From Caulobacter endophyticus (GTDB taxonomy: Bacteria; Pseudomonadota; Alphaproteobacteria; Caulobacterales; Caulobacteraceae), in NCBI RefSeq assembly GCF_029543245.1, contig NZ_JARQWV010000004.1, positions 1 to 64,000 on the forward strand: DNA of 64,000 bases. Direction: 5' to 3'. Under the pieces are notes generated by a model that saw only the letters and a list, made by a program, of their open reading frames with translations, ran no database searches and had not been told where the DNA came from. The stretch's first letter is position 1, and every line of letters starts with the position of its first letter. Below, piece by piece: positions 1 through 7,878 of the stretch. Both the position numbers and the translations under genes were made by a program.

Positions 1-250
1 CAAGCCCCGATCGCCTATCGCCAACGGCCGGCCCGCCTCACCGCGGCGCCGGCCGTATGCTTTTTGATCAATAGACGCCCGTCGACTGCTGAACGGTCTT
101 TCTCATTTACTATGGTGCGGTGCGGCATGAAATTCGCCGCGGCCAAAGTTTGGCCCCAGGCGTCGGGCTCCCTCCAAGGCGGTGGGGAGGGCGAGCGCCG
201 TAATCAGGTGAGGGCTTGAAACGCGCCTTCAGTAGACGTTGGAGACTTGC

Positions 251-1378
251 ATGGGCGTCCAAACCCCGGCGGCTGGGACGCCGTCGCAGCAAACCTTGGC
301 CAACGTTCAAATATTGAGGTTAGTCGCGGCTGTCATCGTGGTTTTTGGTCATGCCCAGCAGGAACTGCGGGAGATGGCGGGCCCCACAGCTTTGGCAAGC
401 TGGCGCCCTATCCCCTGGGGGTTTGGCGTAGACATCTTCTTCGTCATCAGCGGTTTCATCATGTATATCGTGGCGGGCGACAGCTTCGGCTCCCTAAGCG
501 CGTCGAGAAGGTTTCTAGCCCGACGCCTCGAAAGGATTGCTCCGCTCTACTGGATCTTCACCTCGGCGCTCCTCGCCTTGACCCTCTTGGGCTTCGGTAG
601 TGCAGAGAAACCCGACTGGGTCCAGACGCTTGCGTCCTATCTGTTCTTTCCCGTGCATCGGGCAGATGGAGCCATCAGGCCGATCTTGAGTGTAGGATGG
701 ACGCTCAACTACGAGATGCTCTTCTATGTCCTGTTCGCCCTAGCCATGCTCTTGCCCAAGCGTGTAGGTATAGCGGCGTTATCGGCGACTCTGTTAACCC
801 TCGTCGCGCTCGCGCCCCTGGCTCGGCAAGGCCCGGCCTTCGCTGTGTACTGGACCGATCCGATCATCCTGGAGTTTGCCGCCGGCCTTCTTCTAGGGTC
901 TCTCTATAAGCGGCAGGTCAGGCTCTCGATGCTGGCCGCTGGAGCCATGGCCATCGGAGGCTTCGCGCTTGCAGCCGTGACCTGGCCGCAGGCGCCCCGG
1001 GCTCTCATCAGCGGGTTTCCGGCCGCTTTAATCGTCACTGCCGCCGCGCTCGGACCCAATCCGACACGACCGGGGGCCTTTCAGGGCGCGCTCATCGCTG
1101 GCGGCGACGCCTCCTACGCCTTGTACTTGAGCCATATCTTCGTGATCAACGCCGTGAGCCTGGTTTGGGCTCGGGCGGGCCTGAACGCGCCGCTGCTGTT
1201 TCTTGGCCTGACCCTGGCGGGCAGCATCTTGATCGGCGTCCTGGTTCGCCTGGGACTGGAGAAGCCCATCTTGTCGTTGATGCGAAAGCGTCGAGGTCAA
1301 GCCACGGGCCAGAGGCGCCGAGACGTGAAGCCCGAAAGAGCCAATTCTTCCGCGTCGGCCTATTTCGTCGAGCGATAA
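251..1378 (+). CDS. Acyltransferase family 3 membrane protein (polysaccharide O-acyltransferase)
   Basis: About 375 residues with roughly ten hydrophobic membrane segments, the pattern of the acyltransferase-3 family that moves acetyl or other acyl groups onto extracellular sugars. The family-typical N-terminal stretch is present: Q-x-L-R in the first helix, a His in VVFGHAQQ, and a GVDIFFVISGFIM segment with the conserved F-F-V-I-S-G-F, followed by RRLERIAPLYW. The ATG at 251 is chosen because GGAG lies six bases upstream; an in-frame TTG at 239 would add four residues. The tail is basic. It lies at the edge of a polysaccharide gene region and is followed by a strong hairpin, so it is probably transcribed alone. 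Substrate unknown. Confidence 0.9.
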   Translation: MGVQTPAAGTPSQQTLANVQILRLVAAVIVVFGHAQQELREMAGPTALASWRPIPWGFGVDIFFVISGFIMYIVAGDSFGSLSASRRFLARRLERIAPLYWIFTSALLALTLLGFGSAEKPDWVQTLASYLFFPVHRADGAIRPILSVGWTLNYEMLFYVLFALAMLLPKRVGIAALSATLLTLVALAPLARQGPAFAVYWTDPIILEFAAGLLLGSLYKRQVRLSMLAAGAMAIGGFALAAVTWPQAPRALISGFPAALIVTAAALGPNPTRPGAFQGALIAGGDASYALYLSHIFVINAVSLVWARAGLNAPLLFLGLTLAGSILIGVLVRLGLEKPILSLMRKRRGQATGQRRRDVKPERANSSASAYFVER

Positions 1379-1380
1379 AC

Positions 1381-1408
1381 AAGGGACGCCGCAGGGCGGC
1401 GTCCCTTT
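1381..1408. terminator. Strong stem-loop terminator after the acyltransferase gene
   Basis: A perfect 12-bp stem (arms 1381-1392 and 1397-1408, around GGGACGCCGC) with a tiny loop ends in TTT just after the acyltransferase stop codon. The sugar transferase gene converges from the other side, so it may stop both transcripts. Confidence 0.75.
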
Positions 1409-1465
1409 GGGCGGCTTGAGCCGCTCTCTTTGGGCGACCAGGGTCGCTCCTGCTAAACGGGTCGA

Positions 1466-2089
1466 TCAATAGGCCTTTTGAAAGGGAACGAGCACGGCGG
1501 TCAGCACCAGGATCTTCAGATCGCCAAACAAACGCCATTCATCGATGTATCGGTTGTCGAACTCAATGCGGCGGCGCATGTCCTCCGTCGTCTGGGTCTC
1601 GCCCCGCGCGCCCATCACCTGCGCCAGCCCGGTCAAGCCGGGCTTCGTGCGATAGCGGGCTGCGTAGTCGGAGATCAGCGCGCCGTAGTAGCGGTCGTGG
1701 GCCAGGGCGTGAGGGCGAGGCCCGACAAGGGACATCTCGCCGCGAAGCACGTTGATGAGCTGGGGCAGCTCATCGATGCTGGCGCGACGCAGCAGGGCGC
1801 CGACGGGCGTGACGCGCTGATCGCCACGGGTGGCCTGGCGAATGGTATCGCCATCCTCCGTCACCGTCATGGTGCGAAACTTGAGAATTCGGAACGTCTG
1901 GCCGTGAAGTCCCGCGCGCTGCTGCCGGAACAATATGGGCCCCGGCGACGTCGCCTTCACGGCCAAGGCCGTCACGATCATCAACGGCGCGAGAAACACC
2001 AGCAGCCCCAGGGCCAGGCCGATGTCCACGATCCGCTTTCCGAGGCTTTCCGCAGGGCCGGCCACCGCCGCCATGGCCACATCGGTCAT
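1466..2089 (-). CDS. Bacterial sugar transferase (ExoY/WbaP-like initiating phosphoglycosyltransferase)
   Basis: A 207-residue enzyme of the monotopic phosphoglycosyltransferase family, which places the first sugar phosphate on undecaprenyl phosphate at the inner membrane. One hydrophobic segment (about residues 20-42, ending FLAPLMIV) precedes the catalytic part. Family motifs are all visible: GPILFRQQRAGLHG, FRILKFRTM, the DELPQLINVLRGEMSLVGPRP block with its Asp-Glu pair, and YRTKPGLTGLAQV. The length fits the short ExoY/PssY type without the extra WbaP membrane domain. ATG 2089 is chosen because GAGAGG sits six bases upstream; a longer start at 2131 lacks this. It probably starts the repeat unit that the fusion glycosyltransferase and exporter finish. 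Confidence 0.92.
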   Translation of the reverse strand: MTDVAMAAVAGPAESLGKRIVDIGLALGLLVFLAPLMIVTALAVKATSPGPILFRQQRAGLHGQTFRILKFRTMTVTEDGDTIRQATRGDQRVTPVGALLRRASIDELPQLINVLRGEMSLVGPRPHALAHDRYYGALISDYAARYRTKPGLTGLAQVMGARGETQTTEDMRRRIEFDNRYIDEWRLFGDLKILVLTAVLVPFQKAY

Positions 2090-2576
2090 ATCGATCCTCT
2101 CGTCGCCGTTAGCACCATCACCGCGCGCCAATTTGAAACAACCTTGTTCGTGCTCTTACCGCATCGCAATAGCCGTGCCGGGGCAAAGTGCAAGGTTCCT
2201 TGTAATCGCCGTAGCCGTCAGTCACATCTGCCTGTCACAGCCTACAGGCGTATGATTGTTGTGCATTAGCGCACCCCTGCGACAAGCCGATGAACCGATT
2301 GGCTGTTCGACTTCGCTAGAACGCGGGACTTTCTTGGGCCCGTCAATCCCGTCACGCGACGAAAGTTAACCTGGTTGCTAGAAGCTTGGCCATAAAATCC
2401 CTTTTTATCTCTACTGCGAACGGCGCAGATCAACGAAAACTGCGCGGTCGGCCCCCGTCAGCCGGAGCAACCTGAAGCGCCATCTGCCTAAAGATTCACC
2501 CGATGCGCGAAACCACGAGCCTGAATCCGCCAGTTCAGCTTCAGTAGGATCGGTCATTTGGGGAGGGGGCTGCGTC
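2090..2576. other. Intergenic region without a recognisable gene
   Basis: About 490 bases between the sugar transferase and a small gene on the other strand. It is more AT-rich than its neighbours and probably holds promoters for both. It contains a GTTAACC motif near 2365, but no second half-site at CtrA spacing. Confidence 0.5.
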
Positions 2577-2771
2577 ATGCAAACGATCAGGGTTGTTGAG
2601 ACCGGAGACGGCTGGCAGGTCCGCTGCGGGGATGAAGTTCTGTTGCAAGACGCTGCCGAAGAACCCTGTTTTACATTCGCCCTGGCGACATCGAGCCGGA
2701 TGTTCGACGCGGGCATGCGCTACGAAGTGGTGCTCCAACGCCTCGATAGTCTAATCGTTCCGGTGGACTGA
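2577..2771 (+). CDS. Small protein of unknown function (64 aa)
   Basis: An uncharacterised 64-residue soluble acidic protein starting MQTIRVVETGDGWQVRCG. The ATG has a GAGGGGG ribosome-binding site seven bases upstream, and the alternating beta-like pattern resembles the small DUF2188-type proteins that start with a W-x-V strand, but I cannot assign a family. It overlaps the 3' end of a gene on the other strand by about 20 bases. No membrane segment or signal peptide. Confidence 0.55.
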   Translation: MQTIRVVETGDGWQVRCGDEVLLQDAAEEPCFTFALATSSRMFDAGMRYEVVLQRLDSLIVPVD

Positions 2772-2972
2772 GCCGTCGGCGCCTTCCAAATCGACTGCGG
2801 AGACGGTCGTCAAACGCCCGGACCGGCGCAGCAGCCGCGCAGCTTCACGCCGGACCTGCGGTGAACGGCTCGACCACGTGCTTGAACTGGCCGTGAGCGC
2901 GCGCTCCAGATCGGCGCAGAGGCACAGAGCTTCGACTTGGAGCCAGCGCTCGGATCTCTCCCTCAGCCACAC
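2751..2972 (-). CDS. Small CxCA-motif protein, copy A of a four-member local family
   Basis: About 73 residues. The N-terminus reads RERSERWLQVEALCLCADLER, matching the three other copies at 12.3, 13.1 and 15.7 kb: a charged lead-in, W, V-E-A, C-x-C-A, then L-E-R. A second shared patch, P-x-V followed by A-R-L and an R-R, comes about 25 residues later. The GTG at 2972 is preferred over the ATG at 3008: AGGGAG lies six bases upstream and it gives the same distance to the Trp as in the other copies. No known domain is recognised; the two Cys could bind metal or be redox active, which is inference. The 3' end overlaps the small gene at 2577 convergently. Confidence 0.6.
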   Translation of the reverse strand: MWLRERSERWLQVEALCLCADLERALTASSSTWSSRSPQVRREAARLLRRSGRLTTVSAVDLEGADGSVHRND

Positions 2973-3486
2973 CTTGCGCTCCCTACTCACCCCGCCAAGA
3001 CTTGGCATTCTTCAGTCTGGGCGAGGGCGGCGCCTTGCGCTGTGCAAACTGGCACAGGCTCGCGCCGGCAAGCGCAAGAGGGCCCGGGGGCCCGTTGGGC
3101 CCCCGGGGTTTAAGTCGCCGCCGAGGCGCGGCTGCTTGAGACTAAGGTCTCGGAGGATCGGCTCCAACCGGCTTGTCGCCGAACGCCCCGCGCCGCCTGC
3201 GTCGGGTTCGTTTGGGGCTGTGGAGGCAGTCGCCGCTCAAGTTTTCAGCATAGCGGCCTGATTTCGTATCATCGACCTGAGTACCGCAAGACTACGGCGG
3301 CAAGCTGAGCCGGAGGCGATTGTCGGGTACGCGACGTTTCCAAAGATAATCTCGTGAAGGGCTTCCCAAGTCGGAAAAATCATTGATACTTTCGCCGCAG
3401 TACCGTCGCTTAACCGCTTAAATCATCATGGTCGTCTGTCGCGAGCCAAGCGCTCTACGGCGTCCTAGCAAGCGTGCGAGGGGACT
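2973..3486. other. Intergenic region with one very stable hairpin
   Basis: About 510 bases upstream of the HWE kinase with no convincing coding frame. Near the copy A start there is a small GCCAAG-A-CTTGGC palindrome. The strong GC hairpin at 3083-3110 is listed separately. The last 250 bases are AT-richer and probably carry the kinase promoter. Confidence 0.45.
3083..3110 (+). terminator. Orphan GC-rich terminator-like hairpin
   Basis: Perfect 11-bp stem, CCCGGGGGCCC against GGGCCCCCGGG with a GTT loop, followed by GTTTAA. No annotated gene ends just before it on the plus strand; the nearest is the 64-aa gene ending at 2771. It could end that transcript or a small RNA. Confidence 0.45.
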
Positions 3487-5250
3487 TTGACGCCACGACC
3501 GCAACAAGTAGGCGACACGGCGGTGATGCTCGGAGTGGTGGCCAAGGCCCCTGCGAACCTTGCGCTTCTTGATGTTGACGGCGCCTACTTGGCGGCTTCT
3601 GGCCCGCACCGTCGTCAGCTCGGCCTGCCAAGTTCGGGCGAGATCGGCGGTCAACATCTCCACATGTTGAAGCCTGAACTCGCCGAGCGCTTCGATGCCC
3701 TCCTGGCGCTTCACTCAAGCGGGCGCCCCGCGCGCCTCAAGGTGCGGGTCAGCCGCGCCGGTCCGCTTTGCTGGTGGACCCTCACCCCCGGTCCTGACGG
3801 AAGCTATCTGCTTTGGTCCGAGGAGGACGTCGGCGAGCGGCACGGCGCCGACGACGCTCGCTTCAGACCGATCTTCGACAAGGCCGCCCTGGGCGTGGCG
3901 CATGTCGCCCTGACCGGAGACTTTCTCGACGTCAACAGGCGGTTCTGCGCGATTACCGGCTACTCCGCAGAGCAGCTGCTAAGTACGGGCTTTCAGGCGA
4001 TCACCCATCCTGAGGATCTGACCAAAGACCTTCGCCTTATGGAGGCGCTTATACGGGGCGAGGTGGAAACCTACAGCCTCGAGAAGCGCTATCTGCGCGG
4101 CGACGGTTCGACGATCTGGGTTAATTTGACGGCGTCTGCGGTTCGCGACGAACTGGGTGAGCCTCAAGCGTTCATCGCCATTGTCGAGGACATCGAAGAG
4201 CGTCGGGCGGTCGCCGAGGCCTTGAAGATCAGTGAAGCTCAAGCGCGCGACCAACTCGAAGAGCTTGAGGCCATCTATCAATCTTCGCCCGTCGGCTTGG
4301 CGTTTCTGACGCCCGAACTTCGATATGTTAGGATCAATCATCGTCTGGCCGAGATGAATGGCGTGGAGGTCGGCGCACACTTGGGGCGTTCGGTCGGCGA
4401 AGTGGCCCCTGCACTTTTCGACCAGATCCGCGACATCGCCGAGCAGCTGGCCGGCCAGAGCACTGCCAAGGCCTACGAGGTTCACGGGGAAACGCGCGCT
4501 GCGCCGGGCCAGGAGCGATACTGGCTGGAGTATTGGGTTCCGCTCACGCGACCCGACGGAGCGTTACGCGGCTATAATGTCGTGGTCGAAGAGATCACCG
4601 AGCGACGGCGCAACGAGGAACGTCGGAAGTTGTTGATGGACGAGCTGAACCACAGGGTGAGAAATACGCTCGCCGTTGTTCAGTCGATCGCAAGGCAGAC
4701 CTTCGCAGGCGTGCAGGCCGAAGATCAAAAACAAGCGTTCGAAGCGCGCCTGATGGCGCTGGCTGCGGCGCATGCTGTGCTTGTGCAGGATAGCTGGAGC
4801 GCGGCTGACCTTGCCCAGATCGCCACGGCCGCCGTCGGTTCACAGTCGGCCGACCGTCTGTCGATGACCGGCCCCCCTGTCGCCGTCTCACCCGAGACAG
4901 CGGTGTCTCTATCGCTAGTGCTGCACGAACTTGCGACCAACGCCAGCAAGTACGGCGCACTGGCCAACCATGATGGTCGTATCGAGCTGACCTGGGCCTT
5001 AGAGCAGGACGGCTTGATCCTGATATGGCGTGAACGCGACGGACCTAAGGTGGAGACGCCGACACGGCGCGGCTTTGGCTCGCGCCTGCTGTCGCGGGCC
5101 TTCAGCGGTCAGAACGACCGGGCGACGATCGAACTGCGCCCTGAAGGTCTCAACTGCACCATACGCCTGAACGCTACGGCCCTTGTCCTCAAATCCAATA
5201 GCCCAATTGAGTCTTGTGGGCAGGCCGATGCGCCGGGATCAGCGTGTTGA
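3487..5250 (+). CDS. Multi-PAS HWE-family sensor histidine kinase
   Basis: A cytoplasmic 587-residue kinase with no membrane segments. Three PAS-like units can be followed: about residues 15-110, 120-245 (starting FRPIFDKAALGVA, with a PAC end at FIAIVEDIEER) and 255-380 (YQSSPVGLAFL). The catalytic part is of the HWE/HisKA_2 type: phospho-acceptor His in MDELNHRVRNTLAVVQSIA, the N-box HELATNASKYGAL and the W-x-E in ILIWRERDG. Such kinases in alphaproteobacteria often feed the general stress pathway or light and redox responses. No response regulator is adjacent. The start is uncertain: TTG 3487 has a close GAGGGG, while ATG 3526 keeps all domains. Confidence 0.9.
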   Translation: MTPRPQQVGDTAVMLGVVAKAPANLALLDVDGAYLAASGPHRRQLGLPSSGEIGGQHLHMLKPELAERFDALLALHSSGRPARLKVRVSRAGPLCWWTLTPGPDGSYLLWSEEDVGERHGADDARFRPIFDKAALGVAHVALTGDFLDVNRRFCAITGYSAEQLLSTGFQAITHPEDLTKDLRLMEALIRGEVETYSLEKRYLRGDGSTIWVNLTASAVRDELGEPQAFIAIVEDIEERRAVAEALKISEAQARDQLEELEAIYQSSPVGLAFLTPELRYVRINHRLAEMNGVEVGAHLGRSVGEVAPALFDQIRDIAEQLAGQSTAKAYEVHGETRAAPGQERYWLEYWVPLTRPDGALRGYNVVVEEITERRRNEERRKLLMDELNHRVRNTLAVVQSIARQTFAGVQAEDQKQAFEARLMALAAAHAVLVQDSWSAADLAQIATAAVGSQSADRLSMTGPPVAVSPETAVSLSLVLHELATNASKYGALANHDGRIELTWALEQDGLILIWRERDGPKVETPTRRGFGSRLLSRAFSGQNDRATIELRPEGLNCTIRLNATALVLKSNSPIESCGQADAPGSAC

Positions 5251-5292
5251 CGACAAATCGATCGGTGGTTTGGCCCCGATTTGGAGAAACCG

Positions 5293-5496
5293 ATGACGGC
5301 CCAAGAGCCCCGGATTATTCCGCCCGATCCCGACGCCTTGGAAGCCGAGGCCGAGGACCTGATGGACAGCGCCGTGAACGCCGACGATCCGATCGTCGTG
5401 GCGGCGTTGAGGCGTATGGCTATAGCCAGTCGTATCGCCGCAACCATGGCCAGGGCCGTGGAAGACAGTCCAGGCGTCCCACCGTCCAAGCCATGA
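5293..5496 (+). CDS. Small acidic protein of unknown function (67 aa)
   Basis: Reads MTAQEPRIIPPDPDALEAEA and continues as a mostly helical, acidic protein ending in VPPSKP. GGAG lies six bases before the ATG. It follows the HWE kinase by about 40 bases and may be co-transcribed with it. No known domain recognised. It converges on another small gene, with a hairpin between them. Confidence 0.55.
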   Translation: MTAQEPRIIPPDPDALEAEAEDLMDSAVNADDPIVVAALRRMAIASRIAATMARAVEDSPGVPPSKP

Positions 5497-5520
5497 AATC
5501 CTGCTTCAGCTTGCGCCGCC

Positions 5521-5540
5521 ACCGGGCCCGCGGCCCGGTT
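5521..5540. terminator. Hairpin between two convergent small genes
   Basis: Perfect 8-bp stem ACCGGGCC / GGCCCGGT with a CGC loop, placed between genes converging at 5496 and 5548. There is no long T-tract, so it could be a bidirectional or Rho-assisted stop. Confidence 0.5.
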
Positions 5541-5547
5541 CATGTTG

Positions 5548-5865
5548 CTAGTGAGCGGCGTTTTCATTAGCCGGACGCAGTGCGCAGCGCGCGTCGCGGA
5601 TTTGGCCGATCATGCCAAGCGTTGAGGACTGAATCCTCTCCCAGCACAGACGCTGGGCGCGAGTGCCGGCCCTCGATTGCGCCTCGGTCATGTCCTGAGC
5701 CAGACGCTCCAGGATAAGATCAAGATCTATGGGCTCGTCAATCTGATCGCAGAGGTCAAGCAGATGGGCGAAGAAGACGTTGGCGACGATCTCCGCGGCC
5801 ATGGCGCGCTCACGGTGACGGGCAAGCTCCGTCTCCAGCCGCTCCAGGCGATCCAAAAGGTCCAT
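5548..5865 (-). CDS. Small helical protein of unknown function
   Basis: About 105 residues starting MDLLDRLERLETELARHRER, an amphipathic, likely coiled-coil N-terminus, followed by helical segments with FFAHLLDLCDQ and LILERLAQDM. ATG 5865 is chosen because AGGGGG lies six bases upstream; ATG 5871 is an alternative. It lies downstream of the ABC exporter on the same strand and may be the last gene of that operon. No family recognised. Confidence 0.6.
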   Translation of the reverse strand: MDLLDRLERLETELARHRERAMAAEIVANVFFAHLLDLCDQIDEPIDLDLILERLAQDMTEAQSRAGTRAQRLCWERIQSSTLGMIGQIRDARCALRPANENAAH

Positions 5866-5967
5866 GCGCATCCCCCTGTCGGCCGCCGCCGCCCACTCTA
5901 GCCGTGACGGTGGTGAGATCCAGTCTGGTTGGATCACGACGGCCGCGCACACGCGCTTGGGCCATTC

Positions 5968-7878
5968 TCAAGGCAATCCATGCCGATCAGCGGCCAGACC
6001 CTCGGTGACGACCTCTGCCGCCTTATCCAAGGCGATCGGATCGCGATGTTCGCTCGCAACGGATTTGTGCTCGGCTTTGAAGGGGGCGAACATCGTGCTG
6101 AAATGGCTTTCGCCACGCGCCAGCAGAACACTTGGCGCGCCTTCTTCCACCACCTGCCCCCCCTTCATCACCACCAGGTGATCGACATGCAACACAGATG
6201 TCAGCCGGTGGGTGATAACGACGGTCGTGAGACCCCTGCGCGAGCTTTCCAAGTCTGCCTGGATGGCGTCTTCGAGGGCAGCGTCCAACGCGCTCGTGGC
6301 TTCGTCGAGAACGAGGACCTCCGGGCGTCGCAGTAAGGCCCGGGCCAGCCCCAGCCGCTGCCGCTGTCCGCCGGAAAAATTGGCCCCTTGATTGCCGATC
6401 CAATGGTCCATGCCTTCGGCCAGCTCATCGATCAGCGGCTGTAGACCGGCGATCTTCGCCGCGTTCGAAACCGATGCCGGACTTGCCTGACTATCGGCCA
6501 CGGCGATGTTCTCACGCACCGTACTCTCCATCAGCTCGACATCCTGTCCGGCCACCGCGAGCCGGGTCAACCAATCCTCCCGGCGCAGCGTGTCTAGGCG
6601 TTGGCCATCGACGAGGATCTCACCCGCCGAGGGCTCATCGAGCCTTAGTAGAAGGTTGACGATGGTGGTCTTTCCAGCACCGCTCGGACCTACGATCGCT
6701 GTCCTCTTACCCGCCGGAATGGCGAAGGAGACAGCCTTGAGAATATCATCCTCGTTAGCGCCGTAGGCAAAGCAGACAGCCTCGAACCTGATGCCGTCAC
6801 GCAATCCCTCGAAGGGCGCATCCCCGGTCGGCGCGTAGATTTTGCCCGGGCGCGCCAGCATGGCCGCAACCCGTTGCAGGGCCGCCTCGAGCTGGGCCAG
6901 GGACAGCATCCCGTTCTGGACTTCTCGTAGGGGGCCCTGCATCCGATAGAGCAGCGCGACGACAGCAAGCGTCGCCGCAAACGGCGCCGACAGGCCTTGG
7001 GCCAAAAGCGCGACCACCACGAGGATGATGACGTAGCCGAGCTCAGACAGAGGCGAGAGCAGCGAGAATAACATTGCCGTGCGCCGCGAGATTTGGCCCG
7101 CGTCGGCCGAGGCCGCCTCGAAGCGCTCCTGATAGGCGCTCTCTTGGGCGAACGCGCGAATGGTTTTCATGCCTTGCAGGCTATGCAACACTTTTTCGGC
7201 GACGGTCTGATTGACGTCGGCGGCGGCCAGGCCCAGCCGGCGCGCGGGACGGGCCATGACGTTGAGCAGGCCGAACAGCACAGCGCCCATCGTCACGGCC
7301 GCCACCGTCAGCGGCCATGAGATGGTAAGCAGAACAATGCTTATCACCGCCAGATAGGCAGAAGAGACGACAATCCTGCACAGGACGCCATAGGCTGTCG
7401 ACACAGACCACGTTTCCTCGGCCAGCAGGCTGAGCAGACGGCCCTGATCCTGTCTTCGAAGATAGGCGTAGTCGACCGTCATCAGCTTGGCGTGCAGCCG
7501 CTCACGCACCAACTGCCCGAGACGATTTTGTCGATTGGCCGAGAGCACTGCGTAGCTGGTCGAGAAAAGAACCTTGGCCGCCATCATCAGCAATACGAAG
7601 GGCGCGACGAAGATCGGAGAGGGCAGCAGATCCAGCATGTGCGTCAGCAGCGCGCCGAATGCGCCGCTCAAGCCCCGTATACCCTCGGCCTGTCCCATGG
7701 CGGCGTAGAGAAAGAGCACCACCAGACTTATGCCGAGACTTTCGGCTAGTGAGGACAGAACACCAAGCAACACCACCAAGGCCAAAGGCCATGCGCGAAT
7801 GTCCAGCAATATGGCGAGATCCGCCAACCGCCGTGCGGATAGCTGAAAACCGGTCTTTAGGCCGCTCGGTCTGATCAT
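5968..7878 (-). CDS. ABC exporter, fused membrane and ATPase domains
   Basis: A 636-residue half-transporter. The N-terminal ~330 residues contain about six hydrophobic segments (LALVVLLGVLSSLAE, FVAPFVLLMMAAK, LAVISIVLL and others). The C-terminal ATPase has Walker A GPSGAGKTT, the signature FSGGQRQRLGLARAL, Walker B VLVLDEATSALD and the switch His in VVITHRL. It would work as a homodimer in the inner membrane, moving a lipid-linked or free polysaccharide, lipid or peptide. Its ATG overlaps the stop of the fusion glycosyltransferase (ATGA at 7875-7878), so the two are translated together and export of the product of that enzyme is the obvious inference. Substrate not shown. Confidence 0.93.
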   Translation of the reverse strand: MIRPSGLKTGFQLSARRLADLAILLDIRAWPLALVVLLGVLSSLAESLGISLVVLFLYAAMGQAEGIRGLSGAFGALLTHMLDLLPSPIFVAPFVLLMMAAKVLFSTSYAVLSANRQNRLGQLVRERLHAKLMTVDYAYLRRQDQGRLLSLLAEETWSVSTAYGVLCRIVVSSAYLAVISIVLLTISWPLTVAAVTMGAVLFGLLNVMARPARRLGLAAADVNQTVAEKVLHSLQGMKTIRAFAQESAYQERFEAASADAGQISRRTAMLFSLLSPLSELGYVIILVVVALLAQGLSAPFAATLAVVALLYRMQGPLREVQNGMLSLAQLEAALQRVAAMLARPGKIYAPTGDAPFEGLRDGIRFEAVCFAYGANEDDILKAVSFAIPAGKRTAIVGPSGAGKTTIVNLLLRLDEPSAGEILVDGQRLDTLRREDWLTRLAVAGQDVELMESTVRENIAVADSQASPASVSNAAKIAGLQPLIDELAEGMDHWIGNQGANFSGGQRQRLGLARALLRRPEVLVLDEATSALDAALEDAIQADLESSRRGLTTVVITHRLTSVLHVDHLVVMKGGQVVEEGAPSVLLARGESHFSTMFAPFKAEHKSVASEHRDPIALDKAAEVVTEGLAADRHGLP

